A program made the translations under genes and the position numbers. The notes beneath the pieces were generated by a model. It was not told the origin of the DNA, made no database searches, and saw only the letters and a program-made list of their open reading frames with translations. 33,202 nt of DNA from Alistipes sp. (GTDB taxonomy: Bacteria; Bacteroidota; Bacteroidia; Bacteroidales; Rikenellaceae): positions 1 through 33,202 of the forward strand of contig JAFVRN010000001.1 in assembly GCA_017504265.1 (NCBI GenBank), written 5' to 3'. Positions 16,295-24,118 of the stretch are shown here, one piece after another (position 1 is the stretch's first letter; each line of letters begins with the position of its first letter).

Positions 16295-17545
16295 TTATGC
16301 CTCGCTCTTTGTCTCCGTGGCGGCCTCCACCTTAGGGCGTGGCTTGAAGCCGACCTTGGGGCAACGGGTAAACTCCTTCTCGCGGTCAAACAGATAGCGA
16401 TACGTGGTATGCATCTTATGCTTGCGGGCACATATGTAACGCTCTACCATACGGTTCATCACAGGATTGAAGTCGCCAATCCATGCGAACTCCACCGAGC
16501 GGTATTGGTTGCGGTCGGTGCGTATGTAGTTGTCGAGCATAGCCTTCATAAAGCCCGACTCGACACCCTTGCCCTGAAACTCGGGCGTGATACCGAAGAT
16601 TATGGCAAATATGCGGTCGCATCTCTTTCGCACCTTCAAATCCCACATCATACGCAACTTATTAACGATACCGAACTTACCGTTGTACTTGCCTATAAGG
16701 CGGTTAAGGTCGGGCACCATAATGAAGAAGCCGATAGGTTCGTCGTTGAAATAGGCGAAGTATATGAGGTTGCGATCTACAATCGGGCGCATCGTATCGG
16801 CCATCTCGCGAGCCTCCTCTGCCTCCATAGGCTGCACACCCGTAAATAACGACCACGCTTTGTTATATATTGTGCGGAACTTCTCAACGGCCGAGTATAA
16901 ATCCTCATCTCCAATAGGCGAGAAACGATAACCCGGTGTAGACATAAGACGCTTAACGCGGTCGTATACCACCTCGTTTACATCGTCGTCGTACACATTC
17001 CACACGTAGGTGTTCTGGTTGAAGTAGTTTTGAAAACCGTAGTTCTCGAACAACGCCTTGTAGTATGGCAGGTGATAGGGGTTCTCGAATAGCGGCTGGT
17101 ACTCATAACCCTCGACAAGCAGACCCCACCACGCATCGCGCGAGCCGAAGTTTACAGGGCCATCCATAGCCTCCATACCTCGCTCTTTGAGCCAGTCACG
17201 CGCAGCATCGAAGAGCATGTTGGCCAACTGCTGATCGTCGATAGCCTCGAAGAAGCCACAACCTCCCGTAGGCTGCTCATAGCCATAGGCGTGTGTCTTG
17301 TCGTAGAAGGCGGCGATACGTCCCACGCACTCGCCCTTGGCATCGCGTGCCACCCAGCGAATGGCCTCACCATCATTAAAGAGTTTATTCTTTGCAGGGT
17401 CGAACACAGCCTTTATCGAGCTGTCGAAGGGGCATACCCAGTATGGGTTATCTTTATAAATTCTCTTAGGCAGGTCAAGAAACTCGCGCTCCATACGCTT
17501 ATCTCCCGATTTAACCTCAACGAGTGTGTACTTAACTGTTGCCAT
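16295..17545 (-). CDS. GNAT-superfamily protein, substrate unknown
   Basis: 416 residues. The N-terminal half includes RWVARDAKGECVGRIAAFYD (a GNAT beta2-beta4-like segment) and GPVNFGSRDAWWGLLVEGYE. The C-terminal half holds a second acetyltransferase-like core, with YFAYFNDEPIGFFIMVPDLN and the acetyl-CoA loop candidate PEFQGKGVESGFMKAML near residue 325. Proteins of this length with the WVCPFDSSIKAVFDP start are common in Bacteroidota and are annotated only as GNAT or hypothetical. No substrate can be named. It is probably cotranscribed with gcvT downstream, which may be coincidence. Confidence 0.7.
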   Translation of the reverse strand: MATVKYTLVEVKSGDKRMEREFLDLPKRIYKDNPYWVCPFDSSIKAVFDPAKNKLFNDGEAIRWVARDAKGECVGRIAAFYDKTHAYGYEQPTGGCGFFEAIDDQQLANMLFDAARDWLKERGMEAMDGPVNFGSRDAWWGLLVEGYEYQPLFENPYHLPYYKALFENYGFQNYFNQNTYVWNVYDDDVNEVVYDRVKRLMSTPGYRFSPIGDEDLYSAVEKFRTIYNKAWSLFTGVQPMEAEEAREMADTMRPIVDRNLIYFAYFNDEPIGFFIMVPDLNRLIGKYNGKFGIVNKLRMMWDLKVRKRCDRIFAIIFGITPEFQGKGVESGFMKAMLDNYIRTDRNQYRSVEFAWIGDFNPVMNRMVERYICARKHKMHTTYRYLFDREKEFTRCPKVGFKPRPKVEAATETKSEA

Positions 17546-17583
17546 ATATCTCTATTTATCAAACTTCATCAGCTATAGACATA

Positions 17584-17591
17584 CAAAGATA
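17584..17591 (-). promoter_or_regulatory. Candidate -7 promoter motif for the GNAT-like gene/gcvT
   Basis: Minus-strand TATCTTTG, about 39 nt before the ATG at 17545, in an AT-rich region. No clear -33 match. Confidence 0.5.
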
Positions 17592-17813
17592 TATATTTTT
17601 TTTGGAATACGAAGTATTATAGATTTTTTTTACACACCTTTTTCTCTCACATACTAAGATTACAGACAGCTGCGTTTTACCTATAAAAACACACTTTTTA
17701 GCATAAAAATCAAAAAAAGTGGCAATTTTACATTAATATTTGAAAAAAATGTACAACCTTTGCAGACGAGATATAAATGAAAAATTAGAGTATAACTAAA
17801 AAATTTTATCGAG

Positions 17814-18269
17814 ATGAAAAAAGTTACTATGATCGCAGCTACCCTACTACTTGCTGCAACTACGGCAATAGCTGCCACATTCACATCGTGCGACGACGAC
17901 AAGCCTATCACAATCGACAAGCTGCCTGCCGCCGCTCAGACATTTATCAAAGAGAACTTCGCCCGTGAGCAGGTATCCTACGTCACCGTAGACCGAGGCC
18001 TGATTCTTGACGAGTACACCGTAGTATTTGTCAGTGGCACGAAACTCGACTTCGACAACAGCGGCGAGTGGACCGAAGTGGATTGCCGCTACTCGGCTGT
18101 GCCTAACAGCATCGTACCCAAGCAGATTAGCGAGTATGTGAAGGCTCACCACCCCAACAGCGAGATTATAGAGCTTAAGCGCGAGCATAATCGCTGGGAG
18201 GCAAAAATCACAGGCGGACTGGAGCTGACGTTCAACTCATCGTTTGCGGTTATCGAGATTGACGACTAA
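17814..18269 (+). CDS. PepSY-like lipoprotein (DUF2874-type)
   Basis: 151 residues. The signal peptide ends in FTSC (Cys25 as lipidation site), followed by DDDK, an acidic stretch of the kind that routes lipoproteins to the cell surface in Bacteroidota. Two PepSY-like repeats follow: LPAAAQTFIKENFAREQVSYVT with a beta hairpin, and VPKQISEYVKAHHPNSEIIEL with a beta hairpin. The family is named for similarity to beta-lactamase-inhibitor folds; its biochemical role is not established. The upstream AACCTTTG at 17755 is a near match to the -7 motif. A relative lies 56 nt downstream. Confidence 0.8.
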   Translation: MKKVTMIAATLLLAATTAIAATFTSCDDDKPITIDKLPAAAQTFIKENFAREQVSYVTVDRGLILDEYTVVFVSGTKLDFDNSGEWTEVDCRYSAVPNSIVPKQISEYVKAHHPNSEIIELKREHNRWEAKITGGLELTFNSSFAVIEIDD

Positions 18270-18325
18270 CGAAACGCTATGCAATGGGCTAAGCTTCAAT
18301 GTGTAACCTGTAAAAAACTATTTTT

Positions 18326-18811
18326 ATGAGAAAATTGATGTTTGCCATTATGCTTGTGGCTGCGGCTACTATGGGCATAGGCTGTGACGACGATTACAAT
18401 GCACCTTCGGCCACCGTAAACGACTTTGACAACCGCTACCCCACGGCAACACATGTCGAGTGGGAGAAGAAAAAGGGACGTGCCGTTGTCGAGTTTGAGC
18501 TTGCCGGCCAGGATTGCGAGGCGTGGTACACGCTCGGTGGCGAGTGGATTATGACCCGCTTCGACATACGTTACTCGGAGCTTCCCGAGGCTGTACGCAG
18601 CTCCTTCGAGCAGGGATATGGCACACAGACTCCGATAGATGATGTGGAGCGTCTGGAACGAAACAATGCCGATACCATATATTACATAGAGGCTACGGTG
18701 GTTGTGAACGGATACCTTACGGATATATGCCTTGATTATCTTGGCGACGGCACACTCCTACGCAGCTCGGCCGATATAGAGAACTACGACTACTGGGCGT
18801 ACTACCTTTAA
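18326..18811 (+). CDS. PepSY-like lipoprotein, second of a tandem pair
   Basis: 161 residues. Lipobox GIGC (Cys20) is followed directly by DDDY, again an acidic surface-export type start. The mature part has the same plan as the upstream neighbour: VNDFDNRYPTATHVEWEKKK with the AWYTLGGEWIMTRFDIRYSE strand pair, then LPEAVRSSFEQGYG and two more strands. It is likely a diverged duplicate of the gene at 17814 and cotranscribed with it. The molecular role is unknown. The copy-3 hairpin repeat and a convergent terminator follow. Confidence 0.78.
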   Translation: MRKLMFAIMLVAAATMGIGCDDDYNAPSATVNDFDNRYPTATHVEWEKKKGRAVVEFELAGQDCEAWYTLGGEWIMTRFDIRYSELPEAVRSSFEQGYGTQTPIDDVERLERNNADTIYYIEATVVVNGYLTDICLDYLGDGTLLRSSADIENYDYWAYYL

Positions 18812-18860
18812 TCCGCGAGCTTAGAAGCTATAGTATACGACACTCGGCGAATGTCGAGAT

Positions 18861-18921
18861 GAGGGCGTGTCACAAGTTTGGGCACGCTCTCTATTTTAGA
18901 AGTTGAGGCAAGAGCTATTGT
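18861..18921 (+). repeat. Hairpin-plus-tail repeat, copy 3 (terminator-like)
   Basis: GAGGGCGTGTC pairs with GGGCACGCTCTC across a short loop and is followed by CTATTTTAGAAGTTG and a GAGCTATTG tail, matching copies 1 and 2. It begins 50 nt after the second PepSY-like gene. Confidence 0.7.
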
Positions 18922-18930
18922 TTAGGTACT

Positions 18931-18973
18931 AAAAATGAGATAGGGCTGACCCATTGGTCAGCCCTATCTCATT
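18931..18973 (-). terminator. Terminator of rpmH, possibly bidirectional
   Basis: A perfect 17-bp stem: AATGAGATAGGGCTGAC at 18934-18950 and its complement at 18957-18973, with a 6-nt loop. The T run lies on the rpmH side (minus strand). Confidence 0.88.
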
Positions 18974-18988
18974 CCTAAGATTTAGGAA

Positions 18989-19150
18989 TTAGTTGTACTT
19001 GAATGTAGCCTCGTCCGATACGGTCAACTTCTTGCGACCCTTAGCGCGACGTGCTGCCAACACCTTACGGCCATTGGCGGTAGCCATTCTCTGACGGAAA
19101 CCGTGCTTGTTGATTCTCTTACGACGAGAAGGCTGATAAGTTCTTTTCAT
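18989..19150 (-). CDS. rpmH: 50S ribosomal protein L34
   Basis: 53 residues beginning [20 protein letters not shown], the hallmark L34 start, and ending [10 protein letters not shown]. It is short, very basic and highly conserved, and is part of the large ribosomal subunit. An in-frame ATG two codons earlier (19154-19156, giving MAMKRT) is possible; the family start was preferred. The gene stands alone between its own promoter and terminator. rnpA, its usual partner in many bacteria, is not next to it; I believe this is normal in Bacteroidota. Confidence 0.97.
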   Translation of the reverse strand: MKRTYQPSRRKRINKHGFRQRMATANGRKVLAARRAKGRKKLTVSDEATFKYN

Positions 19151-19208
19151 TGCCATAGTCCTATCTGTTTTTATGTTTTAGTCTATTCAGTACTACTTAT
19201 GCGAGGTG

Positions 19209-19239
19209 CAAAGGTACAACGATTTTTCATAATTGCAAA
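19209..19239 (-). promoter_or_regulatory. Promoter of rpmH, near-ideal Bacteroidota type
   Basis: Minus-strand TTTG (19236-19239), a 19-nt spacer, then TACCTTTG (19209-19216). This matches the known -33/-7 arrangement. The leader is about 50 nt. Confidence 0.8.
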
Positions 19240-19292
19240 TATTTCCTGAAAAATAATTTGCTTTTCACACCTTAACCTCTCTTTTTACGATG

Positions 19293-19844
19293 CTACTCCT
19301 CATAGAGATCCAGCTCGCCACGCTCCACCTTGCCATATATCGCAGCAAGCTCGGCAACTACGGGCGACACCACAGCCAAGGTATCCTCCACGACACTCGC
19401 TCGCTCGCCCTTGATGCGATAGAGCATTGCTGCATACAAGGCCCTAAAACATAGCTCCGTGTCGCTGGTCTGCTCGTTATCGAACAACTCTCTTAGGCGG
19501 GCAATGGCCATAGGCAGGCGGGCATAGGTCTTGCGATAGTGCTCGCCAACGGGTAGCTTCATTAGTTGCAGATGCAGATTATGCAGGTCGGCGATAAGGT
19601 GTAGCGTATGGTCTATATGGCCCTTTTCGCCCTTACCCTCCTTTTGCAGCAGTTCTACAATCTGCATATACCAGTTAAAGATATTCTCGCGCTGCTGCTC
19701 GTCCACCCCCTCCAGCTTGGCCACAAGTGTCGAGTAGATAGCCTCGGGGCTGAACTGCAATGCTCGCAATATATCCTCAATCTGCCATATGTACAATATG
19801 TACTCGGCGATATTCTCCTTACGTTTGCTAAGTGCTATAAGCAT
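19293..19844 (-). CDS. DUF4924-family protein
   Basis: 183 residues, all helical in pattern, with no signal peptide and no membrane segment. It starts KRKENIAEYILYIWQIEDIL and contains NIFNWYMQIVELLQKEGKGE KGHIDHTL, features I associate with the DUF4924 family restricted to Bacteroidota. No function is known. It is the last gene of the cdd-rluA-like-dtd operon, 12 nt after dtd, and that RNA/nucleotide context is the only hint to its role. Confidence 0.75.
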   Translation of the reverse strand: MLIALSKRKENIAEYILYIWQIEDILRALQFSPEAIYSTLVAKLEGVDEQQRENIFNWYMQIVELLQKEGKGEKGHIDHTLHLIADLHNLHLQLMKLPVGEHYRKTYARLPMAIARLRELFDNEQTSDTELCFRALYAAMLYRIKGERASVVEDTLAVVSPVVAELAAIYGKVERGELDLYEE

Positions 19845-19856
19845 ATAACCTATTCT

Positions 19857-20309
19857 TTACTCTCTGTTTTTCGAATCTATCCATATTGTCACAGGACCAT
19901 CGTTGGTAAGCTCTATCTGCATATCGGCACCAAAGCTTCCCGTAGCCACACTGCGTCCCAAGAGACTCTCCACGCTGCGCACAAAGCTCTCGTAGAGGGG
20001 GCGTGATATGGACTCAGGGGCGGCCTTTATCCACGAAGGACGATTACCACGCTTTGTCGAGGCGTGCAACGTGAACTGACTGACAACCATGATATCGCCC
20101 TCGACATCCACCACCGAGCGATTCATAACACCCGCCTCGTCGTCGAAGATGCGCAGCTGAAGCAGCTTCTTGGTAAGCCACTCCACATCCTCGGCCGTCT
20201 CGTCATAACCCACACCCACAAGCACCATAAGGCCGTGACCTATCTCGGAATAGAGCTCGCCACCGATACGGCAACGAGCCTCCGTAACACGCTGAATTAG
20301 TAGTCGCAT
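19857..20309 (-). CDS. dtd: D-aminoacyl-tRNA deacylase
   Basis: 150 residues, full length for DTD1. It starts MRLLIQRVTEARCRIGG and carries both active-site motifs, SQFTLHA (77-83) and NDGPVT (136-141), the latter with the Gly-cisPro that excludes L-amino acids. It removes D-amino acids, and in many bacteria glycine mischarged on tRNA-Ala, as a proofreading step after aminoacylation. It lies in a four-gene minus-strand operon, 37 nt after the pseudouridine synthase gene. Confidence 0.96.
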   Translation of the reverse strand: MRLLIQRVTEARCRIGGELYSEIGHGLMVLVGVGYDETAEDVEWLTKKLLQLRIFDDEAGVMNRSVVDVEGDIMVVSQFTLHASTKRGNRPSWIKAAPESISRPLYESFVRSVESLLGRSVATGSFGADMQIELTNDGPVTIWIDSKNRE

Positions 20310-20346
20310 ACTCTCTTAACGCTATCCGATTTCAACCTCTTGTTCG

Positions 20347-21039
20347 CTAATTTTGCGCCTCCTCGAAGAATGCCCACAGGTTGTCGCTTGCAGGCACCGG
20401 TGCTGTGACCGATACAGGTCGGCCGCCTACGGGGTGCATAAACTCCACACGGCGCGAGTGCAGCGATATGCCACCATCCCTATTCGAGCGTTTCGCACCA
20501 TACTTCAAGTCACCCTTAATCGAACATCCTATGGCCGATAGCTGGGCACGTATCTGATGGTGTCGTCCTGTTTTAAGGTCTACCTCCACGAGGGTGTAGT
20601 TTGTTGAAGCTCCCAACACACGATACGTTAGACGCGCCTCCTTACCATCCCCCTTGGGACGTGCATAGGCACGCGAACGGTTGCTCTTGGCATCGCGCAC
20701 TATCCAGTGGTGCAACTCACCCTCCTCATCCTCGGGACGGCTCTCCGTGATGGCCCAATAGCACTTCTTTATCTCGCCGCGACGTATCATCTCGTTGAGA
20801 CGAGCCAACGCCTTTGAGGTCTTGGCAAATATCACAGCTCCACTCACAGGACGGTCGATGCGGTGTACCACACCGAGGAATACCGCACCGGGCTTATGGT
20901 CACGAATTTTGAGCATCGCCTTTATCTGATCCTCGATAGCCTCCGTACCATCGGGGTCGCTCTGCACAAGGTCGCCAGCGTGCTTATTTACCACCAGCAG
21001 GTGGTTGTCCTCGTAGAGTATATCGTTGATAGTAAACAT
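20347..21039 (-). CDS. RluA-family RNA pseudouridine synthase
   Basis: 230 residues. The catalytic segment HRIDRPVSGAVIFAKT holds Asp62 as nucleophile, and LKTGRHHQIRAQLSAIGCSI is the second family motif. No S4 domain is present at the N terminus, so it is a short RluA/TruC-type enzyme acting on tRNA or rRNA; which uridine is modified cannot be told. The ATG overlaps the cdd stop (TAATG), so translation is coupled to cdd. Confidence 0.92.
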   Translation of the reverse strand: MFTINDILYEDNHLLVVNKHAGDLVQSDPDGTEAIEDQIKAMLKIRDHKPGAVFLGVVHRIDRPVSGAVIFAKTSKALARLNEMIRRGEIKKCYWAITESRPEDEEGELHHWIVRDAKSNRSRAYARPKGDGKEARLTYRVLGASTNYTLVEVDLKTGRHHQIRAQLSAIGCSIKGDLKYGAKRSNRDGGISLHSRRVEFMHPVGGRPVSVTAPVPASDNLWAFFEEAQN

Positions 21040-21494
21040 TATAGCTTAAAGGTAAAGGGTAATAATTTCTCGGCACTATCTACCACCGTAGCCGTACCTG
21101 CACCACTCATAATCACACGTATCGGGCTCTGCTGTCTGCGCTCCACATCCACTATAACCTGGCGGCACTGACCACAAGGATAACACTCCCTGATAGATGG
21201 TTGCGAGGCAATGGCGAGTGCCTCGATGGGGTCGTCGGCGTAGTTGGCCTCGACATAGAAGAGCAGCGAACGCTCGGCACACAGACCTGCGGGATATACC
21301 TCGCTCTCGAAGTTCGAGGCGCGCAACACAAGACCGCTGCGCAGACGTACGGCAGCTCCTACACGGAAGTGCGAGTAGGGGGCATGGGCCGTAGCCGTGG
21401 CACTACGGGCTTCGGCCACAAGCCGAGCATCGAGAGTGTCGAGGTGTTCGAGCGACTCGAAGTGCTCGTATGAGATATCCAATACTTGTTTCAT
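21039..21494 (-). CDS. cdd: Cytidine deaminase
   Basis: 151 residues. Zinc ligands and the proton shuttle are visible in GLCAERSLL (Cys72, Glu74) and PCGQCRQVI (Cys107, Cys110), and HAPYSHFRVGAA is the substrate-side motif. It deaminates cytidine and deoxycytidine to uridine forms in pyrimidine salvage. It is the first gene of a minus-strand operon with an RluA-type enzyme, dtd and a DUF4924 gene. It is transcribed divergently from the metY leader. Confidence 0.96.
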   Translation of the reverse strand: MKQVLDISYEHFESLEHLDTLDARLVAEARSATATAHAPYSHFRVGAAVRLRSGLVLRASNFESEVYPAGLCAERSLLFYVEANYADDPIEALAIASQPSIRECYPCGQCRQVIVDVERRQQSPIRVIMSGAGTATVVDSAEKLLPFTFKL

Positions 21495-21519
21495 ATCACG
21501 TCACTGTATGTTTGACGTA

Positions 21520-21527
21520 CAAAGATA
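21520..21527 (-). promoter_or_regulatory. Candidate -7 promoter motif of the cdd operon
   Basis: Minus-strand TATCTTTG, 26 nt before the cdd ATG. Its -33 region overlaps the -33/-7 space of the divergent metY promoter. Confidence 0.6.
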
Positions 21528-21535
21528 CTATTTTT

Positions 21536-21566
21536 TTTGCAAATTAATAAATAATTAGTAACTTTG
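21536..21566 (+). promoter_or_regulatory. Promoter of the metY-metX-hom leader
   Basis: TTTG (21536-21539), a 19-nt spacer, TAACTTTG (21559-21566): the ideal Bacteroidota arrangement. Transcription should begin near 21573, about 14 nt before the leader ATG and 240 nt before metY. Confidence 0.8.
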
Positions 21567-21586
21567 CGCTACCTAGAACACTACTT

Positions 21587-21685
21587 ATGAGCACGCAGAT
21601 ACATATCACAACGGTCAATGTCATCGCCTCGACCCATGGGGCAGGCATCATCATCGGAGGTATGCACATGCGAATGTGCCGTTAG
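21587..21685 (+). CDS. Candidate Met-rich leader peptide upstream of metY
   Basis: A 32-codon ORF, MSTQIHITTVNVIASTHGAG then IIIGGMHMRMCR, begins about 14 nt after the predicted transcription start and ends 131 nt before metY. Three of the last seven codons are Met (ATG CAC ATG CGA ATG), as expected for a ribosome-stalling control region of methionine genes. The same bases form a GCACAT-GCGA-ATGTGC hairpin, which competes with a TGTGCC-GTTA-GGCGCA hairpin covering the stop. It resembles amino-acid attenuation leaders in layout. I know of no homologue, and Ile and Thr runs are also present, so which amino acid is sensed is uncertain. Confidence 0.5.
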   Translation: MSTQIHITTVNVIASTHGAGIIIGGMHMRMCR

Positions 21686-21765
21686 GCGCATCTTACTTCA
21701 CTTGGCGGTTACGTACCGCTATATCCCGACAGATTTTCATATTCGGCGACACCTCCCAGGGGGTG
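21656..21765 (+). promoter_or_regulatory. Structured metY leader with mutually exclusive hairpins
   Basis: GGAGGT (21656-21661) is complementary to ACCTCC (21751-21756), which otherwise sits in a local CACCTC-CCAG-GGGGTG hairpin (21750-21765). Between them are GCACAT/ATGTGC, TGTGCC/GGCGCA and GCGGT-TACGT-ACCGC hairpins. There is no poly-U, so control would be by folding near the start or by another terminator type. I see none of the conserved SAM-I motifs. Confidence 0.4.
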
Positions 21766-21816
21766 CAGGCCACACTATTTACTTATATTGGAACATAACG
21801 CAATAACTATACAACT

Positions 21817-23097
21817 ATGGCAGATAGAAAACTCCATTTCGAAACACTTCAAATACACGGCGGCTATCACGTCGATGCGTCGCAGTCACGAGGCATAGCC
21901 ATACACCCCACGGCAGCCTATCACTTTCCCACGTGCGAGTATGCCGCAAACCTCTTCACGCTAAGCGAGGCGGGATACATCTACACACGTCTGCACAACC
22001 CTACCACGGCAGCCTACGAGGAGCGCATAGCGGCTCTCTATGGCGGTGTGGGGGCACTGGCAACAGCATCGGGAATGTCGGCAATACTGCTCACCGTAAC
22101 AGCCCTCGCCAATGCGGGACAGAACATCGTGGCCTCGCCATATCTCTACGGCGGCACACACAACCAATTTGTCATATCGCTGCGCAACGTCGGCATAGAG
22201 TGTCGTTTGGCGGCCAGCGACTCGGCCGAGGATATGAAGGCTCTTATCGACGAGAATACACGCGCTCTGTTTGTCGAGTCGATGGGTAACCCCACCTGTC
22301 GTGTTGCCGACATCGAGGCTCTGGCAGAGGTGGCACACTCACACAACATACCCCTCATCGTAGATAACACGTTTGGTGCAGGCGGCTATCTGTGTAATCC
22401 CTTTGAGTGGGGTGCCGACATCATCACCGACTCGGCCACAAAGTGGATTAACGGCCACGGCACGGCTATGGGAGGTGTTATCGTCGATGGCGGTAAGTTC
22501 GACTGGGGATGTGGTAAGTTCCCGGCCATAGATGGCCCTTCGGAGGGTTACCACGGACTAAACCTATACGAGGCCTTTGGCAAGCAGGCATTCATCGTCA
22601 AGTGCCGTGTGGACGGTATGCGCGACTTCGGATGCTGCCCCTCGCCCTTCGATGCCTATCTTATGATGCTCGGCTTGGAGACCCTGTCGCTACGTGTAAA
22701 GCACGAAGTGGAGTCGACATATAAGCTTGCCGAGTATTGCCGCAACCACCCCAAGGTGGAGCGTGTCAGCTTCGTAGGTTTCGACGACCATCCCAGCCAT
22801 AAGCTCGCACAGAAGTATTTCCGCCACGGAGCATCGGCCGTGCTTACCATCGAGCTGAAAGGTACGCTCGAAAGCACCATAAAGTTTGTCGAGAGCCTGC
22901 GTCTGTCGGGTAATATGACGATGATTGGCGACTCCATATCGGTGGTAACACATCCGGCATCGACCACACACAAGCAGCTGTCGGACGAGGCGAAGCGCGC
23001 TGCGGGCATAACACCTACGCTGCTACGCATATCGCTCGGCTTGGAGAATGTCGAGGATATCATCGCCGACTACGAACAGGCATTGGAGGCGATATAG
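21817..23097 (+). CDS. metY: O-acetylhomoserine sulfhydrylase (PLP)
   Basis: 426 residues, full length for the Cys/Met metabolism PLP family. The PLP lysine is Lys209 in DSATKWINGHGTAMGG, and YTRLHNPTTAAYEERIA and TASGMSAILL are further family motifs. The length and the HFETLQIHGGYHVD start fit the O-acetylhomoserine (thiol) lyase that makes homocysteine from O-acetylhomoserine and sulfide, rather than cystathionine enzymes (usually about 380-400). The next gene, metX, makes its substrate and starts 2 nt after the stop, which supports this. It is preceded by the leader described at 21587. Confidence 0.95.
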   Translation: MADRKLHFETLQIHGGYHVDASQSRGIAIHPTAAYHFPTCEYAANLFTLSEAGYIYTRLHNPTTAAYEERIAALYGGVGALATASGMSAILLTVTALANAGQNIVASPYLYGGTHNQFVISLRNVGIECRLAASDSAEDMKALIDENTRALFVESMGNPTCRVADIEALAEVAHSHNIPLIVDNTFGAGGYLCNPFEWGADIITDSATKWINGHGTAMGGVIVDGGKFDWGCGKFPAIDGPSEGYHGLNLYEAFGKQAFIVKCRVDGMRDFGCCPSPFDAYLMMLGLETLSLRVKHEVESTYKLAEYCRNHPKVERVSFVGFDDHPSHKLAQKYFRHGASAVLTIELKGTLESTIKFVESLRLSGNMTMIGDSISVVTHPASTTHKQLSDEAKRAAGITPTLLRISLGLENVEDIIADYEQALEAI

Positions 23098-23098
23098 T

Positions 23099-24118
23099 AT
23101 GCGAGGGCTATACAAACATAACGCACCGCTGCTGCTCGAATCGGGTGAGGTGCTACCCTCGGTGGAGATTGTATACGACACCTTTGGGGAGCTAAACCAG
23201 AGGCGCGATAATGTCATATGGGTGTGTCACGCTCTTACGGCCAACTCCGATGTTGCCGACTGGTGGCCCCATACCGTCGAGAGCGGCAAGTTCTTAGACC
23301 CCGACCGCTACTTCATCGTCTGCGCCAACTTCCTCGGCTCGCACTATGGCACCACATCGCCCCTGAGCATAAATCCCGCGACGGGCAAAAAGTGGTACTA
23401 CGACTTCCCGCGTATCACGGTACGCGATATGGTTGCGGCACACAAGCTGCTGGCAGCACACCTCGGCATAGAGCGCGTCAAGCTACTTATAGGCAGCTCC
23501 ATAGGCGGTTTTCAGTGCATGGAGTGGGCCATCAGCGAGCCTCGCTTCGCCGAAAACCTCGCACTCATAGCCACCACCACCTGCTCCGAGCCGTGGGCAG
23601 CAGCCTTCAACGAGTCGCAGCGTATGGCCATACGCCTCGACCCCACGTGGGGCAAGCTCGACGACGAGGCGGGAGCAGAGGGTATGGCCGTAGCACGCAG
23701 CATAGCCCTTATGAGCTATCGCGGCGGCGCAGCCTACAACGCCACACAGCAGGAGAGCGACCCTCTGAACGAGGTGTCCTTCGAGCGTAGGGCACACAGC
23801 TATCAGCAATACCAAGGCGAGAAGCTCCGACGCAGGTTTAATGCCATGTCGTACTATCGTCTTTCGGAGGCTGTCGATTCGCACAACATAGCACGCGGCA
23901 GAGGCTCGATAGCCGAGGCACTGCGACGCATCGAGGCACGCACGCTTGTGGTGGCCATCTCCTCGGATATACTCTTTCCACCCGAGGCACATACGCCCCT
24001 ACGCGAGAATATAGCCGATGTGGAGTATCACCTCATAGAGTCGGAGTTCGGTCACGACGGCTTCCTGGTCGAGCACAACAAACTAAATAGGATTATTTGT
24101 GACTTCCTAAAACACTAA
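23099..24118 (+). CDS. metX: Homoserine O-acetyltransferase
   Basis: 339 residues starting MRGLYKHNAPLLLESGEVLP. An upstream ATG at 23048 would lie inside metY and adds a non-family extension, so the start 1 nt after the metY stop was chosen. It is an alpha/beta hydrolase: nucleophile Ser134 in IGSSIGGFQ, Asp in SSDILFPPE and His in EFGHDGFLVE complete the triad. It transfers an acetyl group from acetyl-CoA to homoserine in methionine synthesis. The family motif is usually GxSxGGMQ; here Met is Phe. The last 23 bases are tandemly duplicated downstream. Confidence 0.94.
   Translation: MRGLYKHNAPLLLESGEVLPSVEIVYDTFGELNQRRDNVIWVCHALTANSDVADWWPHTVESGKFLDPDRYFIVCANFLGSHYGTTSPLSINPATGKKWYYDFPRITVRDMVAAHKLLAAHLGIERVKLLIGSSIGGFQCMEWAISEPRFAENLALIATTTCSEPWAAAFNESQRMAIRLDPTWGKLDDEAGAEGMAVARSIALMSYRGGAAYNATQQESDPLNEVSFERRAHSYQQYQGEKLRRRFNAMSYYRLSEAVDSHNIARGRGSIAEALRRIEARTLVVAISSDILFPPEAHTPLRENIADVEYHLIESEFGHDGFLVEHNKLNRIICDFLKH

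Noticed and set aside
21618-21806. 62-codon ORF in the metY leader
   Set aside because: It crosses all predicted hairpins, has no motif and overlaps the better-placed 32-codon leader ORF in another frame.
21686-21816. SAM or cobalamin riboswitch before metY
   Set aside because: The conserved SAM-I core and the cobalamin B12-box are not seen; only a covariance search could exclude rarer classes.
23048-23098. Upstream ATG extending metX by 17 codons
   Set aside because: It lies inside metY in another frame, and the added residues are not part of the family start.
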